NCBI GenBank assembly: GCA_938049075.1
Contig: CALICZ010000025.1
Location: 1 to 9,962 of the forward strand
Reading direction: 5' to 3'
DNA length: 9,962 nt
Origin: an uncultured Candidatus Saccharibacteria bacterium
Lineage (GTDB): Bacteria; Patescibacteriota; Saccharimonadia; Saccharimonadales; Saccharimonadaceae
Below are positions 1-6,466 of the stretch, piece by piece. The notes under the pieces were generated by a model that saw only the letters and a list, made by a program, of their open reading frames with translations, was not told the DNA's origin and did not search any database. The position numbers and the translations under genes are program-made. The first letter of the stretch is position 1. Every line of letters begins with the position of its first letter.

Positions 1-818
1 TGGAACTTAAACGGTCCACTACCAACTGGCGAATGATTAAATGGTGCCTGGCGCATTGAGCTTGGCGTTGCTGAGCCTAGCATACGTTCTGGTAAAATTG
101 GGAAGGTCAATGCATGGGGGAAGGCAGCATACGTTGCAGGTAGCACAAACTGCACAGTGGTATCGTTGACCGCCTTAGCCTGGACGTCGACCCAGTTGAC
201 GCGCAAGGGCGAGCGCACCGCCGGGTTCTTGATGAGGTTGATCGTGAAGACAACATCCTTGGCGGTGAGCTTGTGCCCATCGTGCCAGCGGACGTCATCA
301 CGCAATTGAGCAGTGTAGGTTTTACCCGCTTCGTTATAGGCAAGACTCGTTGCAAGATCTGTATGGAGCGAGCCCTTGGCGTCGTAATGATAGAGTGAGG
401 AGAACATGAGTTGGCTGGCCGAAAGCTCGGCACTGCTGGTTGCAAAGAGAGGATTAAGCGTCTCAATCGGGCCAAGCGCCCCCTCAATATACGTCCCGCC
501 GGTCCCACCGGTTGCCGTTGTCGCGTCGCGGCGAATAAAGATCTGAGCAATAATACCAAGCAAAATCACTGCAATGAGGACAAGCCACAGCACAACCCGC
601 CGCCGGGCTCGACGCAAACTCTCGAAGCGGCTCCCTAAGAACTTGCCAACATGGCGCGTCGCACTATCTTCGAGCTGCTTGAGGTCGCGGCGTGGCTTCT
701 TGCGGCGCGATGGCACCGACTTAGCTGCTTTGGCCGCTCGGAGCGACTCGTCCTCCTGGGGCACAACTGCCGACGAGGTCTCACGGCGCTGGAGGTGCTT
801 CTCCTGCCGATTCGCCAT
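1..818 (-). CDS. Oligopeptide ABC transporter substrate-binding protein (SBP_bac_5 family), membrane-anchored, C-terminus beyond window
   Basis: Extracytoplasmic receptor expected to capture peptides for an ABC importer. I translated it by hand, because it runs off the left edge without a stop; 272 residues are visible. Residues 1-74 are a highly basic tail, 75-95 a single hydrophobic segment (VVLWLVLIAVILLGIIAQIF), then a Gly/Thr linker and the family's start (YIEGALGPIETLNPLF, 110-125). The classic LRDDVRWHDGHKLTAKDVVF block is at 172-191 and SPVGSGPF at 263-270. There is no lipobox cysteine after the hydrophobic segment, so it is probably held by an uncleaved anchor with the tail in the cytoplasm. 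The ATG is 3 bases after the secG stop, with a G-rich stretch (GGGGTAGGG) as possible ribosome site, so coupling to secG is likely. The family is secure; peptide as ligand is inferred from the family. Confidence 0.9.
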   Translation of the reverse strand, partial: MANRQEKHLQRRETSSAVVPQEDESLRAAKAAKSVPSRRKKPRRDLKQLEDSATRHVGKFLGSRFESLRRARRRVVLWLVLIAVILLGIIAQIFIRRDATTATGGTGGTYIEGALGPIETLNPLFATSSAELSASQLMFSSLYHYDAKGSLHTDLATSLAYNEAGKTYTAQLRDDVRWHDGHKLTAKDVVFTINLIKNPAVRSPLRVNWVDVQAKAVNDTTVQFVLPATYAAFPHALTFPILPERMLGSATPSSMRQAPFNHSPVGSGPFKF

Positions 819-821
819 GCC

Positions 822-1055
822 CTACCCCGCAGACGGCAACAAGAGTGCCGCCAAAATAGACCCAACAAAGGTAACAGCCAAGAAGATCGTCGCCTCAAAG
901 AGGTTCTTGTCGAGGCCGCGCCGCGTGGTATAGAGCTCACCCGAGGCACCAAAGCCTGCACCAAGCGTCGCACCGCGCTGCTGAAGCAAAATAGCCAAGA
1001 CCATTAAGACGGCCGAGCCAATCATTATTGTTTGTAGAATACTATCAAGATTCAT
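822..1055 (-). CDS. secG: Preprotein translocase subunit SecG
   Basis: Small membrane subunit of the SecYEG channel that assists SecA-driven protein export. The 77-residue product has two membrane segments (about 6-24 and 53-73) joined by the family's typical loop: LLQQRGATLGAGFGASGE (23-40), then TRRGLDKNLFEATIFLA (44-60). The frame is open upstream to 1079, but the start at 1055 is preferred: it gives MNLDSILQ, the usual SecG length, and lies 5 bases after a strong AGGAGGA. The start overlaps the end of the YvlD-family gene by 11 bases, and the stop is 3 bases before the substrate-binding protein, so all three are probably co-translated from one mRNA. Confidence 0.95.
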   Translation of the reverse strand: MNLDSILQTIMIGSAVLMVLAILLQQRGATLGAGFGASGELYTTRRGLDKNLFEATIFLAVTFVGSILAALLLPSAG

Positions 1056-1446
1056 GTTGTTCCTCCTGCGTGCGCCCATAATTTAGCTCGAGCGCGCTGC
1101 TTACTATATAGTTTACCAGACTCATGATCAGGCCTGTCAAGATGGAGTGAAGAAACGTCATCTTGAGACCTGGTGCCAGTATCAGTGAAATATAGACCAT
1201 AAAGCCGTTGACAACGACAGTAAAGAGACCGAGCGTGACGAGAATGGCAGGAAGCGATAGGATGATGGCAATCGGCTTAAAGACTGCATTGACGACTGAG
1301 AAGATGAGCCCAGCCAGCAAAAACACGGCAATGCTCATATCTGGTTGGACGCCGATATAGCCTGTACCAAAGATACGTACGGCAATCCACAACCCAAGTG
1401 AATTTAGCACCCAGCGGATAATAAAGGCAAAAAATTGTCGTTTCAT
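1045..1446 (-). CDS. YvlD-family (PF04020) four-helix membrane protein, often annotated 'phage holin family'
   Basis: A 133-residue protein with four hydrophobic segments (about 5-26, 37-54, 59-84 and 97-118) and a charged C-terminal tail. The hallmark block is present: VVNAVFKPIAIILSLP (51-66), TLGLF (71-75), a conserved Asn (N80) and APG (91-93). The family is widespread in bacteria and its biochemical role is not settled; the phage holin label comes from distant similarity, and nothing phage-like surrounds it. It is the first gene of a likely yvlD-secG-peptide-binding-protein operon and overlaps secG by 11 bases. The ATG at 1446 lies 7 bases after a -10 box, so the transcript would have almost no 5' leader and no ribosome-binding site. 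The family call is firm, the function unknown. Confidence 0.88.
   Translation of the reverse strand: MKRQFFAFIIRWVLNSLGLWIAVRIFGTGYIGVQPDMSIAVFLLAGLIFSVVNAVFKPIAIILSLPAILVTLGLFTVVVNGFMVYISLILAPGLKMTFLHSILTGLIMSLVNYIVSSALELNYGRTQEEQHES
1061..1067 (-). promoter_or_regulatory. Shine-Dalgarno site of secG
   Basis: AGGAGGA on the minus strand, 5 bases before the ATG at 1055. It lies inside the last codons of the upstream gene and decides the secG start against the longer frame that opens at 1079. Confidence 0.8.
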
Positions 1447-1453
1447 TTGCTCT

Positions 1454-1482
1454 AGTATAGCGGTTTTTTACCATTTTGTCGA
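1454..1482 (-). promoter_or_regulatory. Sigma70-type promoter for yvlD-secG-SBP operon, predicted leaderless
   Basis: On the minus strand: -35 TCGACA (1477..1482), a 17-base spacer, and -10 TATACT (1454..1459). The -35 box lies inside the last codons of the Xaa-Pro aminopeptidase gene. Seven bases separate the -10 from the ATG at 1446, so transcription should begin at or one base before the start codon. Confidence 0.7.
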
Positions 1483-2655
1483 TAAGCTGGCGCTGAGATT
1501 ATCGTGGCCGCTTGGCGTAATGAGGATATCATCTTCAATCCGGACACCAATGCCCTCCTCTGGAATGTAAATTCCTGGCTCGACGGTAAGCACCATGCCA
1601 GCGCGCAGTACCCGCGGCGCGCCCAGGCTGTCGTGTGTATCGACGCCAAGCCCGTGGCTGGTGGCATGCGGATAGTAGCGCCGGAAAGTAGCTTGGTCGT
1701 GGCGATCGCGTAGGAGGCCAAGCTGCTGTAAGGCATCGCGCATAATGTCGTCGCTCTGCTGGATATAGTCAGCCACGGGGAGATTTGGCTCGAGCAGCTC
1801 TATGATGTGTTGCTGCGCCTGCACCACCGCAGCGTGGACATCCTGCTGGCGCTGCGTCGGCTCAATGCCATAGGTGCGAGTGATATCCGCGCAATATCCA
1901 TTGACCCGCGCCCCGACATCGATCAGCACCATATTCTCAGCAGCAAGCGGCCCGGCATTATGGCTATAGTGCAAAGTGCAGGCGTTAGCACCACCAGCAA
2001 CGATTGGGCTATACGCATGGCGAGCATTGCGGTGCCGAAATAGGTAGTCAAATTCCGCCTCGCACTCATACTCATGCTGGCAGTCTGGCAAGCGCTGCTT
2101 GGCTACATCAAAGGCCTCAATAGTCAGCGCAATTGCCTGGCGCAGCGCAGCAATCTCTTCTGGCTGCTTGATAGCCCGCAATTCACGCAGCTGACGGAGG
2201 CACGATTGTACTGAAGGGAAGATCCGCTGTAGTACTTTGCTCAGGTCGCGCGAGGCGGGGTTGAGCATAAAACCGTAGTCGGTGCGGTCGTTTACTTCGT
2301 ATACAACCGTATGGCGCTTGGCAAGCTGGCGCAGCTCTGCCTCAAAATCGTGGGCGTCAATCACTGCATCGGCACCACTGATCCGCTTGGCTTCCTCACT
2401 GCTGAGTTCACCAACGAAGGTCTGCTGCACCGCATCGAGATGAGGCCGCACGAGTGTTGTGCGGCCACGCAATCCATCGATAATCAACTTCCAACCTGGT
2501 CGCTCAATTCCACTGAGCCACCAAAAGTTCGACTCTTGCTGAAATGGTGCTGGCTCATCGCCACTGCCCTGCACTTCGTCATACGCAGTCAATACTGCCA
2601 GCCCACCCGCAAGCGCATCAATGCAACGCGCTCGATTCTGACGAAAGTCGATCAT
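1468..2655 (-). CDS. pepP: Xaa-Pro aminopeptidase, metallopeptidase family M24B
   Basis: Removes the N-terminal residue from peptides whose second residue is proline, using a two-metal centre in the cytosol. The 395-residue product has an N-terminal creatinase-like domain (AMP_N; FQQESNFWWLSGIERPG at 38-54) and a C-terminal pita-bread domain. The five metal ligands are readable: D246 (IDVGA), D257 (CADITRT), H334 (HATSHGLGVDTHD), E359 (LTVEPGIYI) and E374 (VRIEDD). LHYSHNAG (228-235) carries the conserved active-site His, so the enzyme looks intact. The start overlaps the slipin stop as ATGA (2652..2655), which indicates translational coupling. With the peptide-binding protein nearby, a role in breaking down imported peptides is plausible but inferred. 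The symbol is by family; a close M24B dipeptidase role is the alternative. Confidence 0.92.
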   Translation of the reverse strand: MIDFRQNRARCIDALAGGLAVLTAYDEVQGSGDEPAPFQQESNFWWLSGIERPGWKLIIDGLRGRTTLVRPHLDAVQQTFVGELSSEEAKRISGADAVIDAHDFEAELRQLAKRHTVVYEVNDRTDYGFMLNPASRDLSKVLQRIFPSVQSCLRQLRELRAIKQPEEIAALRQAIALTIEAFDVAKQRLPDCQHEYECEAEFDYLFRHRNARHAYSPIVAGGANACTLHYSHNAGPLAAENMVLIDVGARVNGYCADITRTYGIEPTQRQQDVHAAVVQAQQHIIELLEPNLPVADYIQQSDDIMRDALQQLGLLRDRHDQATFRRYYPHATSHGLGVDTHDSLGAPRVLRAGMVLTVEPGIYIPEEGIGVRIEDDILITPSGHDNLSASLSTKW

Positions 2656-3401
2656 GACCGCTTAATACCTCGTAGTACCTCTGTCAATTCTGCTGGGAAG
2701 AGGATCATCGTCTTCTGGCTTGGCTCGGCACTAATGCGCTCAAGTGTCGTGAGCGTACGCAGGTTGATTGCTCCTGGGGTGTTAGCAAGAATCTGAGCGG
2801 CCTCTGCAAGGGTCTCTGCAGCGGCTTTTTCACCATCGGCATTGATGATGTTGGCCCGGCGCTCACGCTCGGCTTCGGCTTGCTTAGCCATAGCGCGCTT
2901 CATATCGCCTGGCAACTCGATGTTCTGAATCTTCACGTTCTCAACGTCAATCCCCCACTTGTCAGTTTCAGCATCGACAATCTCTTTGATCTGCTGGCTG
3001 AGCTCTTCTCGCTTGGCAAGCAGGTCGTCCATGTCAATGTTACCCGTCACATCGCGCAGCGCTGCCTGAGCAAACTGGCTGGTAGCGTAGATGTAGTTCG
3101 TCGTCTCGAGGACAGCCTTTGGTGCATTGATGACGCGGAAGTACACCACAGCATCCACACCAACCGTCACGTTATCTTTGGTAATGACCTCTTGCTTTGG
3201 CACATCGATCGGCGTCGAGCGGACATCGACCATCATAATCGTCTGAAAGATTGGCACTACCACGCGTAGGCCTGGTGCGCGCTGACCCGAGAAGCGCCCA
3301 AGCGTTAGCACCACGCCACGCTGGTATTGATTCACCACCCGAATCCCGCTCAGCATGAAGACAATCGTCGCCACGATGATGCCGATAATGATATATTCCA
3401 T
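2652..3401 (-). CDS. Slipin / stomatin-like SPFH (band 7) membrane protein
   Basis: Membrane-microdomain scaffold of the prohibitin/stomatin superfamily. The frame opens at 3485, but the start at 3401 is chosen because a strong AAAGGAGGA precedes it and the product then begins with the usual N-terminal anchor (MEYIIIGIIVATIVFMLSG, 1-19). The result is 249 residues, normal for bacterial slipins. The SPFH domain covers about 22-180: NQYQRGVVLTLGRF (24-37), an APGL turn (42-45), KWGIDVENVKIQNIELP (148-164). An Ala/Glu-rich coiled-coil stretch (170-205, AKQAEAERERRA) follows. Bacterial slipins are commonly paired with an NfeD gene; none is visible here and the partner position holds an Xaa-Pro aminopeptidase, with a 4-base overlap. 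The family is certain; what it scaffolds is unknown. Confidence 0.93.
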   Translation of the reverse strand: MEYIIIGIIVATIVFMLSGIRVVNQYQRGVVLTLGRFSGQRAPGLRVVVPIFQTIMMVDVRSTPIDVPKQEVITKDNVTVGVDAVVYFRVINAPKAVLETTNYIYATSQFAQAALRDVTGNIDMDDLLAKREELSQQIKEIVDAETDKWGIDVENVKIQNIELPGDMKRAMAKQAEAERERRANIINADGEKAAAETLAEAAQILANTPGAINLRTLTTLERISAEPSQKTMILFPAELTEVLRGIKRS

Positions 3402-3403
3402 AT

Positions 3404-3412
3404 TCCTCCTTT
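3404..3412 (-). promoter_or_regulatory. Shine-Dalgarno site of slipin gene
   Basis: AAAGGAGGA on the minus strand, ending 2 bases before the ATG at 3401. It is strong but close, and it decides the start, since the longer frame to 3485 would begin upstream of both this site and the predicted promoter. Confidence 0.75.
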
Positions 3413-3431
3413 GGACTAGCTTATTGCTTTT

Positions 3432-3440
3432 ATCATACCA
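3432..3440 (-). promoter_or_regulatory. Extended -10 promoter for slipin-pepP operon
   Basis: TGGTATGAT on the minus strand is an extended -10 (TGn plus TATGAT). No good -35 lies 17 bases upstream, as is usual for extended -10 promoters. It leaves about 30 bases before the ATG, enough for the Shine-Dalgarno site. Confidence 0.55.
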
Positions 3441-3448
3441 CATTGTGG
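3438..3448. repeat. Palindrome touching the slipin -10 box, possible operator
   Basis: CCACA-T-TGTGG is a perfect 5-base inverted repeat; one mismatch further out, the symmetry reaches 15 bases (3436..3450, TACCACA-T-TGTGGCA). It shares 3 bases with the extended -10 of the slipin promoter, where a bound repressor would block polymerase. No regulator can be named. Confidence 0.3.
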
Positions 3449-3535
3449 CAAAATGGCGAGATGGGGCTGTCTTGCTACCTCGCAATAGGTAACTAGGAAA
3501 TCAGCTATAGTTCGAGTACCGAAACCAACAGCCCT

Positions 3536-3564
3536 TCGACGTGCCAGCCCATTTCCGGTATACT
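3536..3564 (+). promoter_or_regulatory. Sigma70-type promoter for rarA, predicted near-leaderless
   Basis: -35 TCGACG (3536..3541), a 17-base spacer, -10 TATACT (3559..3564). Only 10 bases separate the -10 from the ATG at 3575, so the mRNA should carry a leader of about 4 bases, too short for a ribosome-binding site. It matches the promoter at 1454..1482 in both boxes and in spacing. Confidence 0.65.
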
Positions 3565-3574
3565 AGACGTAGCT

Positions 3575-4777
3575 ATGCCTGAGCCAGATTCGTCATCATC
3601 ATCGCGCCAACCGCTGGCCGAGCGACTACGTCCACAGTCGCTCGATGCCGTGATAGGCCAGACACACTTGCTGGGCGATGCCGAGATTTTGCGCCAGATT
3701 GTCGCAAAGAAACAACCCGTGAGCCTCATTTTTTGGGGACCACCCGGTACAGGCAAGACGACGCTGGCGCGGATTATTGCTCGCGAGGTGGAGGCTGAGT
3801 TTATCGAGCTCAGTGCCGTTACCAGTGGCAAGAAGGACGTCGAGCGAGTCATCCAGCACGCCCGGCAAAATTGGAATCTTGGCCTGCGTACCATGCTCTT
3901 TGTCGATGAAATTCATCGCTTTAATAAGGCACAGCAAGACGCTTTTTTGCCTCATGTTGAGTCGGGACTGATTACGTTGATCGGTGCGACGACTGAGAAT
4001 CCAAGCTTCGAGGTTATTACACCACTACTGAGCCGGATGCGCGTACTCGTCTTGCAACCACTGAGCAAAGACGAAATTCACGCTATTCTCCAGCGCGCCA
4101 TCACTACTTTAGGTAAGACAGAGCACGTCACGCCAGAAGCGCTCGATTACCTCGCCGAGCTATCGGGCGGCGATGCCCGAGTGGCGCTGGGCAACCTTGA
4201 GCTTGCCCTGAGTCTCGCTGAGACAGTGACGCCTGATACCGTCACAGCTGCCGCCCAAAAGAAACTCCCGGGCTACGACAAGCAAGGCGAGATGCACTAT
4301 GATGTGATCTCGGCCTTCATCAAGTCGATGCGGGGTAGCGACGTCCGCGCCACCCTCTATTATCTGAGCCGAATGATCGACGCTGGCGAAGACCCAAAGT
4401 TCATTGCCAGGCGCATGGTGGTATTCGCCAGTGAAGACATCGGGCTGGCAGGTAATGGTGCGTTATCTCTAGCGGTCGCGACCTTTCAAGCGGTGGAGCG
4501 GGTTGGCTTGCCTGAGGCCCGCTACAATCTCTACCACTGTGCCACAGCGCTTGCCCGCTCGGCTAAATCGCGCGAGATCACCGACCTTATGCACGAGGCA
4601 GAGGCTCTTGCTCGCCGCTACGCCGATGCACCAGTGCCGCTCCATCTGCGCAATGCTCCCACCAAACTCATGAAAGAGCTCGGCTATGGTAAAGGCTATC
4701 AGTGGCAGGCAAACTTCCAACATAAGAAAGGATTTTTGCCAGATGAGGTAGCCCAGCAATATAACGGCACCACGTAG
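3575..4777 (+). CDS. rarA: Replication-associated recombination protein RarA (MgsA), AAA+ ATPase
   Basis: Clamp-loader-like AAA+ ATPase of the RarA/MgsA/WRNIP1 family that acts at stalled replication forks and single-stranded DNA gaps. The 400-residue protein has Walker A GPPGTGKTT (55-63), Walker B MLFVDEIHRF (107-116), sensor 1 GATTENPSF (137-145), the arginine finger in LLSRM (R154) and sensor 2 GGDAR (198-202). The family-specific C-terminal domain (MgsA_C) begins around YDKQGEMHYDVISAFIKS (234-251) and includes DPKFIARRMVVFASEDIGLA (273-292). All catalytic residues are present. The C-terminal end is a little shorter than in E. coli. A run of five serines (6-10) comes from a short TCA repeat. 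It stands alone, divergent from the slipin operon and convergent with the trehalase gene, with 36 bases and no clear terminator between stops. Confidence 0.96.
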   Translation: MPEPDSSSSSRQPLAERLRPQSLDAVIGQTHLLGDAEILRQIVAKKQPVSLIFWGPPGTGKTTLARIIAREVEAEFIELSAVTSGKKDVERVIQHARQNWNLGLRTMLFVDEIHRFNKAQQDAFLPHVESGLITLIGATTENPSFEVITPLLSRMRVLVLQPLSKDEIHAILQRAITTLGKTEHVTPEALDYLAELSGGDARVALGNLELALSLAETVTPDTVTAAAQKKLPGYDKQGEMHYDVISAFIKSMRGSDVRATLYYLSRMIDAGEDPKFIARRMVVFASEDIGLAGNGALSLAVATFQAVERVGLPEARYNLYHCATALARSAKSREITDLMHEAEALARRYADAPVPLHLRNAPTKLMKELGYGKGYQWQANFQHKKGFLPDEVAQQYNGTT

Positions 4778-4813
4778 CAACGTGAGACTCAGAGCGCCTT
4801 GCTTCTTCCAGGG

Positions 4814-6442
4814 CTACAGCTGCGCTACACCAAGCTGCTCATCCTTGAGTGCTGCGTACACCCCATTCGTCCAGCCAAAGCCATCTTGCAAGGGATACTC
4901 CCCGCCGCCGCCTGAACTGGCGGTAACAACATCATACTTCTCGACCATTTTGCGCTTCTGGGCAAAGACAGCTTCATTGGTGGCAAGCCAGCGATCGCGA
5001 ATGGTTGCCGCCAGTGTGTCATAGCCGTAATTGCGCAGCCCCACAATAGCAAACCACTGCAGTGGTGCCCAGCCGTTGGGGGCATCCCACTGCTGACCAT
5101 TAGTAATGAGGGTTGAAAGAAGTCCACCTGGCTGCAAAAAGTCTTTCTCGAGCCGTTGCGCTACCGCTGCAGCTTGCTCATCGGTTGCAATCCCCACATA
5201 TAGTGGCATCACCGCGGCAAGCGTTAGTCGCCCCGTGGTCTGACCAGTGGTGATAGCATAATCCTCAAAGAATTGCGTGGTAGGTTGCCAGCAGTAGCGG
5301 CGAATTGCCCGAGCTCGGCGCTCGGCCGCTGCCTCGAAACGCCGCGCCAGGCGACGCTGCTTGATCAGTCGGTAAGCCTCGGCGATCGTCATTTCGAGCT
5401 GGTAGAGAAAGCAATTAAGGTCGACCGGTACATACTTTGTCGTCTCGATGGTCTGAATCTGACAGGGGTCGGCAAACCACCGGCTACTAAAGTCCCACCC
5501 GCTCTCGGCTGCTGCCCGCAGATCAAGGAATGTCCGCGTCGTATGCGCTGAGGCTGCGTGATGCGCCGTATGGACATCTTCGCGATGCGACTCGGGGCGT
5601 GGTGTGGTGCGGTTATCATAGTAACGATTGAGCGGCGTGCCATCAGGCATAACAGCGACGCGGAGATACGCTGGGTACTCAACGGCCTTGGCTTTCGCAA
5701 TCTGGCGACGACCCTTCATCCAAAAGCGATACTCAGCAAGAAGGCTCGGCAAGAACTCTGCATAGACCCGCTTGCCTCGGTGGCGCGCCAGCAGCTGTAT
5801 CATCGCTGCAAACATGGGTGGCTGCGACCGACTCAAGAAGTATGTCCGATTGGCCGTGGGGATCATCCCAAATTTACGTAGCATATAGGTGTAGTTTCGT
5901 ATCATGTGCTCGATAGAGCGCCAGCGCCCATCCGCCGCTAGACCAAGCATAATGAAATACGTATCCCAATAAAACAACTCATCAAAGCGTCCACCTGGCG
6001 TCATATATGGATATGGTAGCGCAAGGAGCGAACCCCGATTCTTGCGATTGCGCCGCTCGAGCTGCCGCCAGAGCTGACTCACATGTTGGCGCGCAGTAGT
6101 GGTGTCGGTCGGTTGATAGCTCGAAGCAGGGTATACTGTGGTAGAAAAATGCTGCCCAACGAAGGTCGCGAGGTCGAAGCCAGGCTGGCGACGCTGTCGA
6201 CGATACCGCGCCATAATTGTCCGGGCTGGCTTGGTAGGTGTCATATCGACAAACGCCTTGCCGTCACCATAAATTTGCTGTGTCTGCACCTCATCAAAGA
6301 GCTCGCTGAGCGTCTTGTCAGGCGAGTTTGGCGTTGGGCGCACTAGCTCAACCGTCTGCACGGCAGCGGCTTTGGCACTCTCTTTGGTGTCTTTGGTAAG
6401 AGCAATGATTTTCGCAGCAAAAGCGCGGCGGACGTTGTGCAT
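4814..6442 (-). CDS. Alpha,alpha-trehalase, glycoside hydrolase family 37, probably cytoplasmic
   Basis: Hydrolyses trehalose to two glucose molecules with inversion. The 542-residue protein shows both family signatures: PGGRFDELFYWDTYF (149-163) and QWDAPNGWAP (451-460). The catalytic pair known from E. coli Tre37A is present: the acid in ESGWDFSSRWF (D317) and the base in the glycine-rich GGGGEYPLQDGFGWTNGV (E515). The N-terminus is basic with no signal peptide or lipobox, so it resembles cytosolic TreF more than periplasmic TreA. The first 45 or so residues and the Arg-rich 72-88 stretch do not match any motif I know. The ATG at 6442 has AGGGAGAAAC (6451..6460) upstream, a rather distant ribosome site. 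It starts 24 bases after the typA stop, so is probably transcribed with typA. No trehalose transporter or synthesis gene is visible beside it. Confidence 0.94.
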   Translation of the reverse strand: MHNVRRAFAAKIIALTKDTKESAKAAAVQTVELVRPTPNSPDKTLSELFDEVQTQQIYGDGKAFVDMTPTKPARTIMARYRRQRRQPGFDLATFVGQHFSTTVYPASSYQPTDTTTARQHVSQLWRQLERRNRKNRGSLLALPYPYMTPGGRFDELFYWDTYFIMLGLAADGRWRSIEHMIRNYTYMLRKFGMIPTANRTYFLSRSQPPMFAAMIQLLARHRGKRVYAEFLPSLLAEYRFWMKGRRQIAKAKAVEYPAYLRVAVMPDGTPLNRYYDNRTTPRPESHREDVHTAHHAASAHTTRTFLDLRAAAESGWDFSSRWFADPCQIQTIETTKYVPVDLNCFLYQLEMTIAEAYRLIKQRRLARRFEAAAERRARAIRRYCWQPTTQFFEDYAITTGQTTGRLTLAAVMPLYVGIATDEQAAAVAQRLEKDFLQPGGLLSTLITNGQQWDAPNGWAPLQWFAIVGLRNYGYDTLAATIRDRWLATNEAVFAQKRKMVEKYDVVTASSGGGGEYPLQDGFGWTNGVYAALKDEQLGVAQL

Positions 6443-6466
6443 GATAGGCGGTTTCTCCCTATGATG

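Noticed and set aside
107..559. Open frame on the minus strand, 150 codons
   Set aside because: Arg/Ser-rich translation with no motif; it is a shadow in another frame of the peptide-binding protein, whose real frame has clear family motifs.
574..1007. Overlapping plus-strand open frames opposite secG and the peptide-binding protein
   Set aside because: Basic, low-complexity products without family features, antisense to confidently assigned genes.
1045..1446. Phage remnant suggested by 'phage holin' similarity
   Set aside because: The protein fits the chromosomal YvlD family and no lysis, structural or integrase genes surround it.
2311..3269. Plus-strand open frames of 161 and 129 codons opposite the aminopeptidase and slipin genes
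   Set aside because: Antisense shadows; no promoter, ribosome site or recognisable domain.
3449..3535. Small RNA or leader peptide in the slipin-rarA intergenic region
   Set aside because: Only a weak 5-base stem (TACCT/AGGTA) is visible; no promoter-terminator pair or ribosome site supports a gene.
4778..4813. Intrinsic terminator between convergent rarA and trehalase genes
   Set aside because: Only 36 bases, with no convincing GC stem and no T-run on either strand.
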